Positions 1 through 6,020 of a DNA stretch of 13,136 nt are shown here, one piece after another. Both the position numbers and the translations under genes were made by a program. The notes under the pieces were generated by a model, which ran no database searches, was not told the origin of the DNA, and saw nothing but the letters and a program-made list of their open reading frames with translations. Positions within the stretch are counted from its first letter, which is position 1, and each line of letters starts with the position of its first letter. Origin of the DNA: Deltaproteobacteria bacterium (GTDB lineage Bacteria; Desulfobacterota; Desulfuromonadia; Desulfuromonadales; Geothermobacteraceae); NCBI GenBank assembly GCA_003695205.1, contig RFIO01000160.1:1-13136 (forward strand), read 5' to 3'.

Positions 1-1250
1 GAATGGTCCTTGCCACCGAATTTCTCGCCGATATCCGGATAGGAACAGGAGGTCAGTTGCCGGCTCAGGTACATGGCCACCTGACGCGGCAGAACCAGGG
101 CCTTCAGCCGTTTCGACGACTTCAGGTCGCTGACCTTGATGCCGAAATGGGCGGCAACCGTCTTCTGGATTTCCTCGACAGATATCTCCCGGCGCTTTTC
201 CACCAGGATATTTTTTAGAACCTCCTTGGCCATGGCCAGGCTGATGGGGGTCGATGTCAGGCTGGCGTAGGCGCCCAGGCGTACCAGAAAGCCTTCGAGT
301 TCCCGGATGTTGCTGCTGACCGAATTGGCCAGAAACAGGGCTACGTTTTCCGGCAGATCGATGCCGTTCTGTTCCGCCTTGATCTTGAGAATGGCCTGCT
401 TGGTTTCCACGTCCGGGGCCTGGATATCGGCTATCAGACCCCACTCAAAGCGCGAGCGCAGGCGCTCCTCCAGTCCCGGAATTTCCTTGGGAAACTTATC
501 CGACGTAACCACGATCTGCTTGTGGGACTCGTACAGGGAGTTGAAGGTGTGAAAAAATTCTTCCTGGGTTCGTTCTTTGTTGGCGATGAACTGGACATCG
601 TCGATCAGCAGCACGTCCATGGAACGGAACTTCTTGCGGAACTCGTCCATCTTGGCGTAACGGAGCGAGTTGATCAGTTCGTTCATGAACTTTTCCGATG
701 TGTAGTAGCAGACCCGCATGTCCGGGTTCGATTCCAGAATGGCATTGCCGATGGCGTTGATAAGATGGGTTTTGCCCAGGCCGACACCACCGTAGATGAA
801 CAGGGGATTGTAGGTGGTAGCCGGATTGCTGGCGACGGCGCGGGCCGCGGCATAGGCGAACTGGTTCGAAGCTCCGGAAATGAAAGAGTCGAAGGTATAT
901 TTTTTATTGATGTTGTAGATGCCCGGGTTGGGTTTCGCTGCCGGCTTGGCGGGTTCGACCGACTGGGCCACGGGTCCTGAAGACGGTCTGACACCCTTTT
1001 CGGCCTTGCCGTCGGTGGCAACTTCAATCTGGAGTTGATAGGAAACGGCGCCGATGTCCGACAAGGTTTCCCTGATCAGGTCCGCGTAATTGTCCCTGAT
1101 CCAGGTCAGGAAAAATCGATTGGGAACACCGATGCGCACCAGGTCCCGATCGATGGCAATCAGCTTGATCGGTTTGATCCAGGTTGAAAAATGCTGGGGA
1201 TTGAGATCCTTTTGCAGTTTGTCGAGGGTTTCCTGCCAGATCGGATTCAT
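1..1250 (-). CDS. dnaA: Chromosomal replication initiator DnaA (C-terminus cut off by window edge)
   Basis: DnaA is the AAA+ ATPase that binds DnaA boxes and opens the origin. I translated the minus strand from the ATG whose complement is at 1248-1250: 416 codons remain open to the window edge. Domain I opens with MNPIWQETLDKLQ; a short Pro/Ala-rich linker lies near residues 85-110. The AAA+ core shows Walker A GGVGLGKT (154-161), Walker B LLIDDVQ (214-220), sensor 1 VVTSD (247-251), the arginine-finger region ERLRSRF (262-268) and sensor 2 NIRELEG (314-320). The DNA-binding domain IV is entered, and the last visible residues are FGGKDH, the beginning of the conserved GGKDHSTV signature. About 40 residues are therefore missing, consistent with a normal length near 455. 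A purine-rich GGGGAAGGG Shine-Dalgarno lies about 10 nt upstream. The gene is divergent from rpmH. The identification is secure; the truncation is only the window boundary. Confidence 0.97.
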   Translation of the reverse strand, partial: MNPIWQETLDKLQKDLNPQHFSTWIKPIKLIAIDRDLVRIGVPNRFFLTWIRDNYADLIRETLSDIGAVSYQLQIEVATDGKAEKGVRPSSGPVAQSVEPAKPAAKPNPGIYNINKKYTFDSFISGASNQFAYAAARAVASNPATTYNPLFIYGGVGLGKTHLINAIGNAILESNPDMRVCYYTSEKFMNELINSLRYAKMDEFRKKFRSMDVLLIDDVQFIANKERTQEEFFHTFNSLYESHKQIVVTSDKFPKEIPGLEERLRSRFEWGLIADIQAPDVETKQAILKIKAEQNGIDLPENVALFLANSVSSNIRELEGFLVRLGAYASLTSTPISLAMAKEVLKNILVEKRREISVEEIQKTVAAHFGIKVSDLKSSKRLKALVLPRQVAMYLSRQLTSCSYPDIGEKFGGKDH

Positions 1251-1293
1251 ACAGCGAGATCCCTTCCCCCTGAACTGGCGCCTGAGCCGAGAC

Positions 1294-1325
1294 ATATCCA
1301 CAGAAGTGTCAACAGGTGTGGATAT
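1294..1325. promoter_or_regulatory. Inverted pair of DnaA boxes
   Basis: ATATCCACA at 1294-1302 and its exact reverse complement TGTGGATAT at 1317-1325 flank a 14-nt spacer. Each matches the consensus TTATCCACA at 8 of 9 positions. They lie 44-75 nt upstream of the dnaA start, inside the predicted dnaA leader, so DnaA binding here could serve both origin recognition and repression of its own gene. Confidence 0.7.
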
Positions 1326-1355
1326 AAATTGTAACTACTTGAAAATATAAAGGAA

Positions 1356-1364
1356 ATAATACCA
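1356..1364 (-). promoter_or_regulatory. Candidate extended -10 promoter for dnaA
   Basis: Read on the minus strand, 1364 to 1356 is TGGTATTAT: an extended -10 TGn followed by TATTAT, a 5/6 match to TATAAT. No convincing -35 hexamer is at the right distance, as is usual for extended -10 promoters. Transcription would start near 1349 and give a leader of about 100 nt carrying the inverted DnaA-box pair. Confidence 0.35.
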
Positions 1365-1424
1365 GAAAATGATCCGCAAACTGGCCTCTACGCTAGCAGA
1401 GTGGGGCGATTCATTGCAACCATT

Positions 1425-1433
1425 TTTTCCACA
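1425..1433 (+). promoter_or_regulatory. Third DnaA box (TTTTCCACA)
   Basis: TTTTCCACA matches the DnaA-box consensus TTATCCACA at 8 of 9 positions. It sits on the rpmH side of the intergenic region, 25 nt before the predicted rpmH -35 hexamer, so it could contribute to the origin and also influence rpmH transcription. Confidence 0.55.
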
Positions 1434-1458
1434 GAAAGAGCTGGGCCGGCTTAAGTTC

Positions 1459-1488
1459 TTGACAAAGCGATTGAATTGCGGTTAAAAA
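1459..1488 (+). promoter_or_regulatory. Sigma70-type promoter for the rpmH operon
   Basis: A perfect -35 TTGACA at 1459-1464 is followed after 18 nt by TAAAAA at 1483-1488 (4/6; TTAAAA with a 17-nt spacer is the alternative). Transcription would start near 1495, giving a leader of about 65 nt to rpmH. A GC palindrome CCGCGCGCGG (1500-1509) lies just after the predicted start. Confidence 0.55.
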
Positions 1489-1560
1489 TCCAATTTGCTC
1501 CGCGCGCGGGGCAAAGCAGCTGTTCGAGATTAATGGAAGTGTGACAGGAGAACGATAACC

Positions 1561-1710
1561 ATGAAGCGTACCTATCAGCCGAGCCGTATTAGCCGGAAGA
1601 GAACCCACGGGTTCCGCAAACGCATGCAGACCAAGAACGGCCGTGCCGTCATCCGTCGCCGTCGCGCCCGCGGCCGCAAGGTTCTTTCGGTAACCACTCC
1701 GAAGAAGTAG
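1561..1710 (+). CDS. rpmH: 50S ribosomal protein L34
   Basis: This 49-residue, very basic protein is a structural component of the large ribosomal subunit. It begins with the family hallmark MKRTYQPS, continues with KRTHGFRKRMQTKNGRAV and a run of arginines (IRRRRARGRK), and ends LSVTTPKK, which is the full usual length. The start is an ATG preceded by AGGAG at 1546-1550, 10 nt upstream. It is the first gene of the rightward cluster, with its own predicted promoter, and precedes rnpA by 19 nt, the conserved rpmH-rnpA pairing. Confidence 0.97.
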   Translation: MKRTYQPSRISRKRTHGFRKRMQTKNGRAVIRRRRARGRKVLSVTTPKK

Positions 1711-1729
1711 TCGGGACGACCGGGCTGGC

Positions 1730-2098
1730 ATGCAGCTCGACCAGAGATTTCCGGCCAGGCTGCGTCTGCGCAAGCGGCCGGAATTCATTCGTTGCAAGCA
1801 AATGGGACGGAAGATTCACACGTCCCATTTTCTTGTTTATGCCCTGGAAAACGATGGCGACGAAAGCCGCCTCGGTGTTACGGTCAGCAGGCGCGTCGGT
1901 AACGCTGTTGTCCGGAACAGGGTGAAAAGGCTGGTGAGAGAATTTTTCCGCAGCCACAAGACACGTCTGCCAGCCGGCTTCGACCTTTCCGTCATTGCCA
2001 GGCATCGAGCCGGAGAACTGGACCAGAAGGCCGTCTGCCGTGAACTCGGGGTGCTGCTGAAAACTGAACGTCTCAAGGGGCGTCGAAACGGTTGCTGA
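1730..2098 (+). CDS. rnpA: Ribonuclease P protein component
   Basis: RnpA is the protein cofactor that binds the catalytic RNase P RNA and helps it cleave 5' leaders from pre-tRNAs in the cytoplasm. The 122-residue product has the family opening RLRKRPEFIRC (11-22), the central strand RLGVTVSRRVGNAV (47-60) and the diagnostic RNR helix RNRVKRLVREFFR (62-74), followed by DLSVIAR (85-91). The length is normal. The ATG at 1730 gives the usual N-terminus; its Shine-Dalgarno is weak. The gene lies 19 nt after rpmH and 7 nt before yidD, so co-transcription is expected. The basic tail KGRRNGC is a little variable in the family. Confidence 0.96.
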   Translation: MQLDQRFPARLRLRKRPEFIRCKQMGRKIHTSHFLVYALENDGDESRLGVTVSRRVGNAVVRNRVKRLVREFFRSHKTRLPAGFDLSVIARHRAGELDQKAVCRELGVLLKTERLKGRRNGC

Positions 2099-2105
2099 AC
2101 AGGAT

Positions 2106-2315
2106 ATGCGCCGTATTGCTCTGGTACTGATCGATATCTACCGGCTGATTCTGTCACCGCTCAAACCACCTGTCTGCCGGTTTCACCCCAGTTGTTCCTG
2201 CTATGCCCGGGAAGCCGTTGTCCGCCATGGCGTCGTTCGGGGTTGCTGGCTCGCGTTGCGGCGTCTGCTGCGCTGCCATCCCTGGCATCCCGGCGGGTAC
2301 GACCCCGTCCCCTGA
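2106..2315 (+). CDS. yidD: Membrane protein insertion efficiency factor YidD
   Basis: YidD is a small membrane-associated protein that helps YidC-dependent insertion of inner-membrane proteins. The 69-residue product carries the complete family signature: an amphipathic N-terminus (IDIYRLILSPLKPP, 9-22), CRFHPSCSCYAREAV (24-38), and the C-terminal RCHPWHPGGYDPVP (56-69). An extra Cys at 32 follows the conserved Cys30. The ATG at 2106 fits the family N-terminus. The only nearby AGGA lies directly against the ATG, so translation may depend on coupling to rnpA, which ends 7 nt upstream. It precedes yidC by 17 nt. Confidence 0.94.
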   Translation: MRRIALVLIDIYRLILSPLKPPVCRFHPSCSCYAREAVVRHGVVRGCWLALRRLLRCHPWHPGGYDPVP

Positions 2316-2332
2316 AACTGTCTGGAGTCATC

Positions 2333-3946
2333 ATGGAAAACCGCAATACCATCATAGCCCTGGTTCTCATGGCCGTTGTCTGGTTCGGCTACAATCTGTT
2401 GTTCCCTCCGGCTCCGCCAGTGCAGCAGGAACAGGTGCCTCAGGCAGGCGTAGAACAGCAGATTCCGGCTGAAGCAAAGGTGTCGGAACCGGCGCAGGGG
2501 AGTACGCCCGTTTCGTCTGCCGATAACGTCCAGGTTCCCGATAACTATAGCGACCGTGAAATTGTTGTCGATACGCCTCTTTATCGCGCGGTCTTCAGTT
2601 CCCGCGGGGGCAGACTGGTTGAATTTGTCCTTAAGCGCTATCGGCAGGAAGCTGATGAGCAGAGTCCCGAAGTGGCTCTTCATCAGGTCAAGGATCCTGC
2701 CCTGGGTACCCTGGCTCTGCAGGGGAGCGGCTCCCTGCCTGTCAGCAATGACGCTCCCTATGTTGTGGTTGATGGTGACGACCGGATTACTCTTCAGTCC
2801 GGGCAGGATGGCAGCCTGGTATTGCGGCACGATGCCGGAAACGGGCTGGTCATTGATCGTATCTTTCGGTTTCAGGCCGACCTGTACACCATTGATCACG
2901 ACATTGTTCTGCGCAATCAGGGCGCAAATGTCGCCAAGGGATCTGTAACCTTCAGCCTTGTCCATCCCTGGGACGACAGCCAGAAAGGTGACCGTTACGG
3001 TTTTGTCGGACCTGCCACCCTGACAGCCGAAGACCTTGAAACTGATGCTGTCAAAGCCTTGAAAAAGGAGAGCAAAACCTACAAAAAACCTGTCTGGTCC
3101 GCATTTGAAACCAAGTATTTTATTACTTCGGCCATTCCTCTCGAGCAGGCCGCCGAAAAGGTCGTTCTACAGTATAGCAATGACCAGATTTTTAATAATT
3201 TTGTCAGTCCCTATCTGAACCTCGATCCCGGCAGTCAGATATCCTTGAAATATCGGCTCTATCTTGGCCCCCTTGATTTCGAGATTATTGACCAGGTAGG
3301 CCACCAAATGGACAAGGCCATTGACCTTGGCTTTTTCACTCCCATAGCCGAACCGTTGCGACTTGTGTTGCACTTCTTCCATACGTACGTCGGCAACTGG
3401 GGTCTTGCCATTATTCTGCTGACGGTCATCATCAAGCTGCTCTTCTGGCCCCTGACCCAGAAGAGCTACAAGTCGATGCGGGAGATGCAGAAGCTTCAGC
3501 CGGAGATGCAGAAGATCCGGGAGAAGTACCGGCACGACCGCGAGAAGATGAACCAGGAGATGATGGCCCTGTACAAGGATAAGCGGGTCAATCCCATGGG
3601 CGGATGCCTGCCCATGCTTGTGCAGATTCCCGTTTTCTTTGCCCTCTACAAGGTGCTGATGGTTGATATCGCCCTGCGGCATGCGCCCTTTGCCTTCTGG
3701 CTTACCGACCTTTCCGCCAAGGATCCGTACTACATCACGCCGATCATCATGGGAGCAACCATGTTCATCCAGCAGCGGATGACGCCGTCCTCGATGGATC
3801 CGACCCAGGCAAAGGTGTTCATGGCAATGCCCATAGTCTTCACCTTTCTCTTTCTCAATTTTCCGTCCGGTCTGGTTATCTACTGGCTGGTCAACAACAT
3901 TCTCACCATTGGCCAGCAGTATATGATCAAGCGCCAGTACAGTTAG
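2333..3946 (+). CDS. yidC: Membrane protein insertase YidC (Oxa1 family)
   Basis: YidC inserts and folds inner-membrane proteins, alone or with Sec; F0 ATP synthase subunits are classic clients. The 537-residue product has the Gram-negative architecture. An N-terminal membrane segment (6-24) leads into a Pro/Gln-rich linker (25-75) and a large periplasmic beta domain (about 76-330). The conserved five-helix core runs from about 340 to 530. It includes NWGLAIILLTVIIKLLFWPL (355-374), with Lys368 at the position of the positively charged groove residue (Arg in E. coli), and a charged cytoplasmic coiled hairpin (380-415). NPMGGCLPMLVQIPVFFALYK (420-440) follows. The open frame extends upstream to 2192, but the ATG at 2333 has GGAG at 2324-2327 and gives the canonical N-terminus. 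Third-position GC looks clearly lower in the first two thirds than in the core. Confidence 0.97.
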   Translation: MENRNTIIALVLMAVVWFGYNLLFPPAPPVQQEQVPQAGVEQQIPAEAKVSEPAQGSTPVSSADNVQVPDNYSDREIVVDTPLYRAVFSSRGGRLVEFVLKRYRQEADEQSPEVALHQVKDPALGTLALQGSGSLPVSNDAPYVVVDGDDRITLQSGQDGSLVLRHDAGNGLVIDRIFRFQADLYTIDHDIVLRNQGANVAKGSVTFSLVHPWDDSQKGDRYGFVGPATLTAEDLETDAVKALKKESKTYKKPVWSAFETKYFITSAIPLEQAAEKVVLQYSNDQIFNNFVSPYLNLDPGSQISLKYRLYLGPLDFEIIDQVGHQMDKAIDLGFFTPIAEPLRLVLHFFHTYVGNWGLAIILLTVIIKLLFWPLTQKSYKSMREMQKLQPEMQKIREKYRHDREKMNQEMMALYKDKRVNPMGGCLPMLVQIPVFFALYKVLMVDIALRHAPFAFWLTDLSAKDPYYITPIIMGATMFIQQRMTPSSMDPTQAKVFMAMPIVFTFLFLNFPSGLVIYWLVNNILTIGQQYMIKRQYS

Positions 3947-3952
3947 GGCGCC

Positions 3953-4585
3953 ATGGAAAATCTGTTCATTCTCGATTGCCAGGCCGACAGCCTGGACGAG
4001 GCGGTTCAGAAAGGTCTTGCACATTTCGGCTGCCGGCGGACCGATATCGATGTCCGTATCGTTGAAGCGGCCCGTACCGGTCTGTTCGGCCTGTTCGGTC
4101 GCCGGCCGGCGCGCTACCAGATAAGTATCAGCAATCGGCTTGCCGCCGGGCGTTTGGTCGCCGAGCGCATTCTCGTGTTGGCCGGTTTTGAGACCGGGCT
4201 GGAATTCGAGCTGCGCGATGCCGACCAGGAACTGGTCATTGATACCGATCTCAATGCCCTGCTGATCGGCAAGCGCGGGGTTACCCTTGATGGACTCGAA
4301 TACCTGGTCAACGGCATCTTGGATCGGCATTTCCCCGACGAGCGGCGGCTGACTCTCGATTGCGGTGATTTCAGGCAACGGCAGCGCGAACAGGTGCGCC
4401 GCGTGGCGCGGGAACTTGTAGAAGAGGCTCGAAGCAAAGGGCGGGCAATGAGTGAACCCCTTCCCGCCGACCAGCGGCAGGTCATTCACCAGTGGGTGCG
4501 CAGCTGTCCCGACTGCAGTTCCCGCAGCGAAGGTCAGGGCCCGTTCAAGAAAGTCAGCGTCGTCCGCAACAGGAAGCGCGCGTGA
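3953..4585 (+). CDS. jag: Jag/KhpB-type RNA-binding protein (Jag-N, KH, R3H)
   Basis: This 210-residue protein has the three-part Jag architecture. The Jag-N domain (about 3-55) contains ARTGLFGLFGRRPA, a KH-type domain holds LLIGKRGVTLDGLEYLVN (103-120), and an R3H domain has the Arg-x3-His motif RQVIH (175-179) followed by RSEGQGP (191-197). Family members bind RNA and, in Firmicutes (KhpB/EloR), influence cell elongation and small-RNA biology; the role in this lineage is not established. Codons begin 6 nt after the yidC stop, with TAGGG overlapping that stop as the likely Shine-Dalgarno. Its TGA overlaps the mnmE start. A CPDC cysteine pair (185-188) inside the R3H domain is unexpected. 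Confidence 0.93.
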   Translation: MENLFILDCQADSLDEAVQKGLAHFGCRRTDIDVRIVEAARTGLFGLFGRRPARYQISISNRLAAGRLVAERILVLAGFETGLEFELRDADQELVIDTDLNALLIGKRGVTLDGLEYLVNGILDRHFPDERRLTLDCGDFRQRQREQVRRVARELVEEARSKGRAMSEPLPADQRQVIHQWVRSCPDCSSRSEGQGPFKKVSVVRNRKRA

Positions 4586-5943
4586 GAACCGATACCACCA
4601 TCGTGGCTCCGGCAACCCCTGCCGGCGAAGGGGGACTGGCCGTGATTCGCCTGTCCGGTCCCGATGCTGAAAAGGTTCTGTGCCAGCTGTTCAGACCGGC
4701 CCACCCCCCCTGTCCTTTTGAATCGCATCGATTCTACTATGGGCACATTGTCGATAAAGCCGGCATGGTCGATGAGGTGATGGCGGTGCTGATGCGGGCA
4801 CCGGCCAGCTTTACCCGTGAAGACGTTGCCGAGATTCATTGCCATGGCGGACCGGTTATCGTGCGTCGCATTGTTGACCTGTGCCTGTCAGCCGGCGCTG
4901 TTATGGCCGCGCCCGGAGAATTTACCCTGCGCGCCTTCCTCAACGGTCGTATTGACCTGGCCCAGGCCGAGGCTGTTGCTGGCCTTATCCATGCCCGCAG
5001 TGAATCGGCCCGCCGGATCGCGCTCGATCAGCTCAATGGCGAATTGTCCCAGCGTCTCAGGGCCCAGCGCTCCTGCCTGGTCGAACTGCTCGCGCATATT
5101 GAAACCCATATCGATTTCGTCGAGGAGGACATCGAGTTTCCCGATGCCGATATCTGGTTGCAGCGCATAGCTGATCTTCAATCCGAACTTGCCGGGTTAA
5201 GGTCCAGCTACAGCACTGGTCGGCTGCTGCACGATGGTCTGCGGGTCCTGATTCTGGGCAAACCGAACGTCGGCAAGAGTTCGCTCCTCAACAGTCTGCT
5301 CGGGCAGGCGCGCGCCATCGTCTCCGATATCCCCGGAACGACCCGTGATACCATTGAAGAGCATCTGGTTTTTCATGGACTGCCTGTGCAACTTATTGAC
5401 ACGGCAGGTATACGCCAGACTGATGATGCGATTGAACTGGCTGGCATCGAAAGGGCGCGCGCCAAGATAGACAGTGCCGATCTGATATTTTTCATAATCG
5501 ATGGCAGCAGGCCCTGCGATGCCGATGATCAGCTCGTTGCCGACATGGTGCCCGAGGCGCGTACGTTGCTGGTTGTCAACAAGAATGATCTCGGTTCCGC
5601 CCCCCTCCCCTTGTGGGCTGACCGGTTTCGGCGGGTGACTATCAGCGCCAGGCTTGGAACCGGTCTTGACGATTTGCAGGCTTCCCTTGCCGGGTTGCTG
5701 GCCAACAACCAGGGCGACAGCGGCGAAAATCTTGTTCTGTATGAGCGGCGCCATTTTGACGCTCTTGGTCGCAGCCTTGACAGCCTCGGCAGGGCCGTTC
5801 AGGGTCTGAAACAGGGGCTGAGTCCTGAATTTATCGCTCTCGACATACGGGGCGCCCTTGACGCTCTCGGGGAGGTAACCGGTGAGGCAACCCCCGATGA
5901 GGTGCTTGAGCAGATTTTCAGCCAGTTTTGTATAGGTAAATAG
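4582..5943 (+). CDS. mnmE: tRNA uridine-5-carboxymethylaminomethyl(34) synthesis GTPase MnmE
   Basis: MnmE is the potassium-activated GTPase that, with MnmG, modifies the wobble uridine (U34) of certain tRNAs. The 453-residue product has the N-terminal formyl-THF-binding domain (TDTTIVAPATPAGEGGLAVIR, 3-23), a helical domain, and an inserted G domain: G1 GKPNVGKS (226-233), G2 GTTRD (252-256), G3 DTAG (273-276), G4 NKND (333-336) and G5 SAR (355-357). It ends with the family's C-terminal FCIGK, whose Cys450 is the conserved one. The open frame extends upstream to 4492, but the GTG at 4582 gives the standard length. It overlaps the jag stop as GTGA and has AGGAA about 7 nt upstream, indicating translational coupling. 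Confidence 0.97.
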   Translation: MRTDTTIVAPATPAGEGGLAVIRLSGPDAEKVLCQLFRPAHPPCPFESHRFYYGHIVDKAGMVDEVMAVLMRAPASFTREDVAEIHCHGGPVIVRRIVDLCLSAGAVMAAPGEFTLRAFLNGRIDLAQAEAVAGLIHARSESARRIALDQLNGELSQRLRAQRSCLVELLAHIETHIDFVEEDIEFPDADIWLQRIADLQSELAGLRSSYSTGRLLHDGLRVLILGKPNVGKSSLLNSLLGQARAIVSDIPGTTRDTIEEHLVFHGLPVQLIDTAGIRQTDDAIELAGIERARAKIDSADLIFFIIDGSRPCDADDQLVADMVPEARTLLVVNKNDLGSAPLPLWADRFRRVTISARLGTGLDDLQASLAGLLANNQGDSGENLVLYERRHFDALGRSLDSLGRAVQGLKQGLSPEFIALDIRGALDALGEVTGEATPDEVLEQIFSQFCIGK

Positions 5944-5949
5944 GTCTGG

Positions 5950-5965
5950 TGTTCCACGTGGAACA
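5950..5965. promoter_or_regulatory. parS: parS centromere site
   Basis: TGTTCCACGTGGAACA is a perfect 16-bp palindrome with the chromosomal parS core (consensus TGTTNCACGTGNAACA). It is the loading site at which ParB binds, switches with CTP into a clamp and slides on DNA. It lies in the mnmE-mnmG gap, about 4.5 kb from the candidate origin and 2.7 kb before parA. It is the only copy I saw in the window. ATTTCCACA (5965-5973), a 7/9 DnaA-box-like word, abuts it. Confidence 0.92.
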
Positions 5966-6020
5966 TTTCCACAAGATATAGTGGCTGGTAGCAGGATCAG
6001 CCCAAGGATTGGCCTTTCAG

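Larger units (their letters stand above)
1251..1560. other. Candidate oriC: dnaA-rpmH intergenic region
   Basis: This 310-bp gene-free stretch separates divergent dnaA and rpmH, a common position for bacterial origins. It contains an inverted pair of 8/9 DnaA boxes (1294-1302 and 1317-1325), a third 8/9 box (1425-1433), and between them an AT-rich segment at about 1321-1370 that could be the unwinding element. Candidate promoters face both ways. The box count is low for a complete oriC, so this may be only part of it, or the boxes may mainly autoregulate dnaA. The location and boxes are seen directly; origin function is inferred. Confidence 0.6.

Noticed and set aside
522..980. Plus-strand open frame of 152 codons at the left end
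   Set aside because: It is the complement of the dnaA AAA+ domain, which carries every expected motif on the other strand.
2192..2332. Upstream extension of the yidC open frame
   Set aside because: It overlaps yidD in another frame and is basic and unlike any YidC N-terminus; ATG 2333 has a clear Shine-Dalgarno.
4492..4581. Upstream extension of the mnmE open frame
   Set aside because: It would overlap the end of jag by about 90 nt; GTG 4582 with its Shine-Dalgarno gives the normal family N-terminus.
3167..4615. Long minus-strand open frame of 482 codons antisense to yidC and jag
   Set aside because: It is the complement of two conserved genes, is rich in His/Leu/Gly/Gln as mirror frames of GC-rich genes are, and has no recognisable domain.
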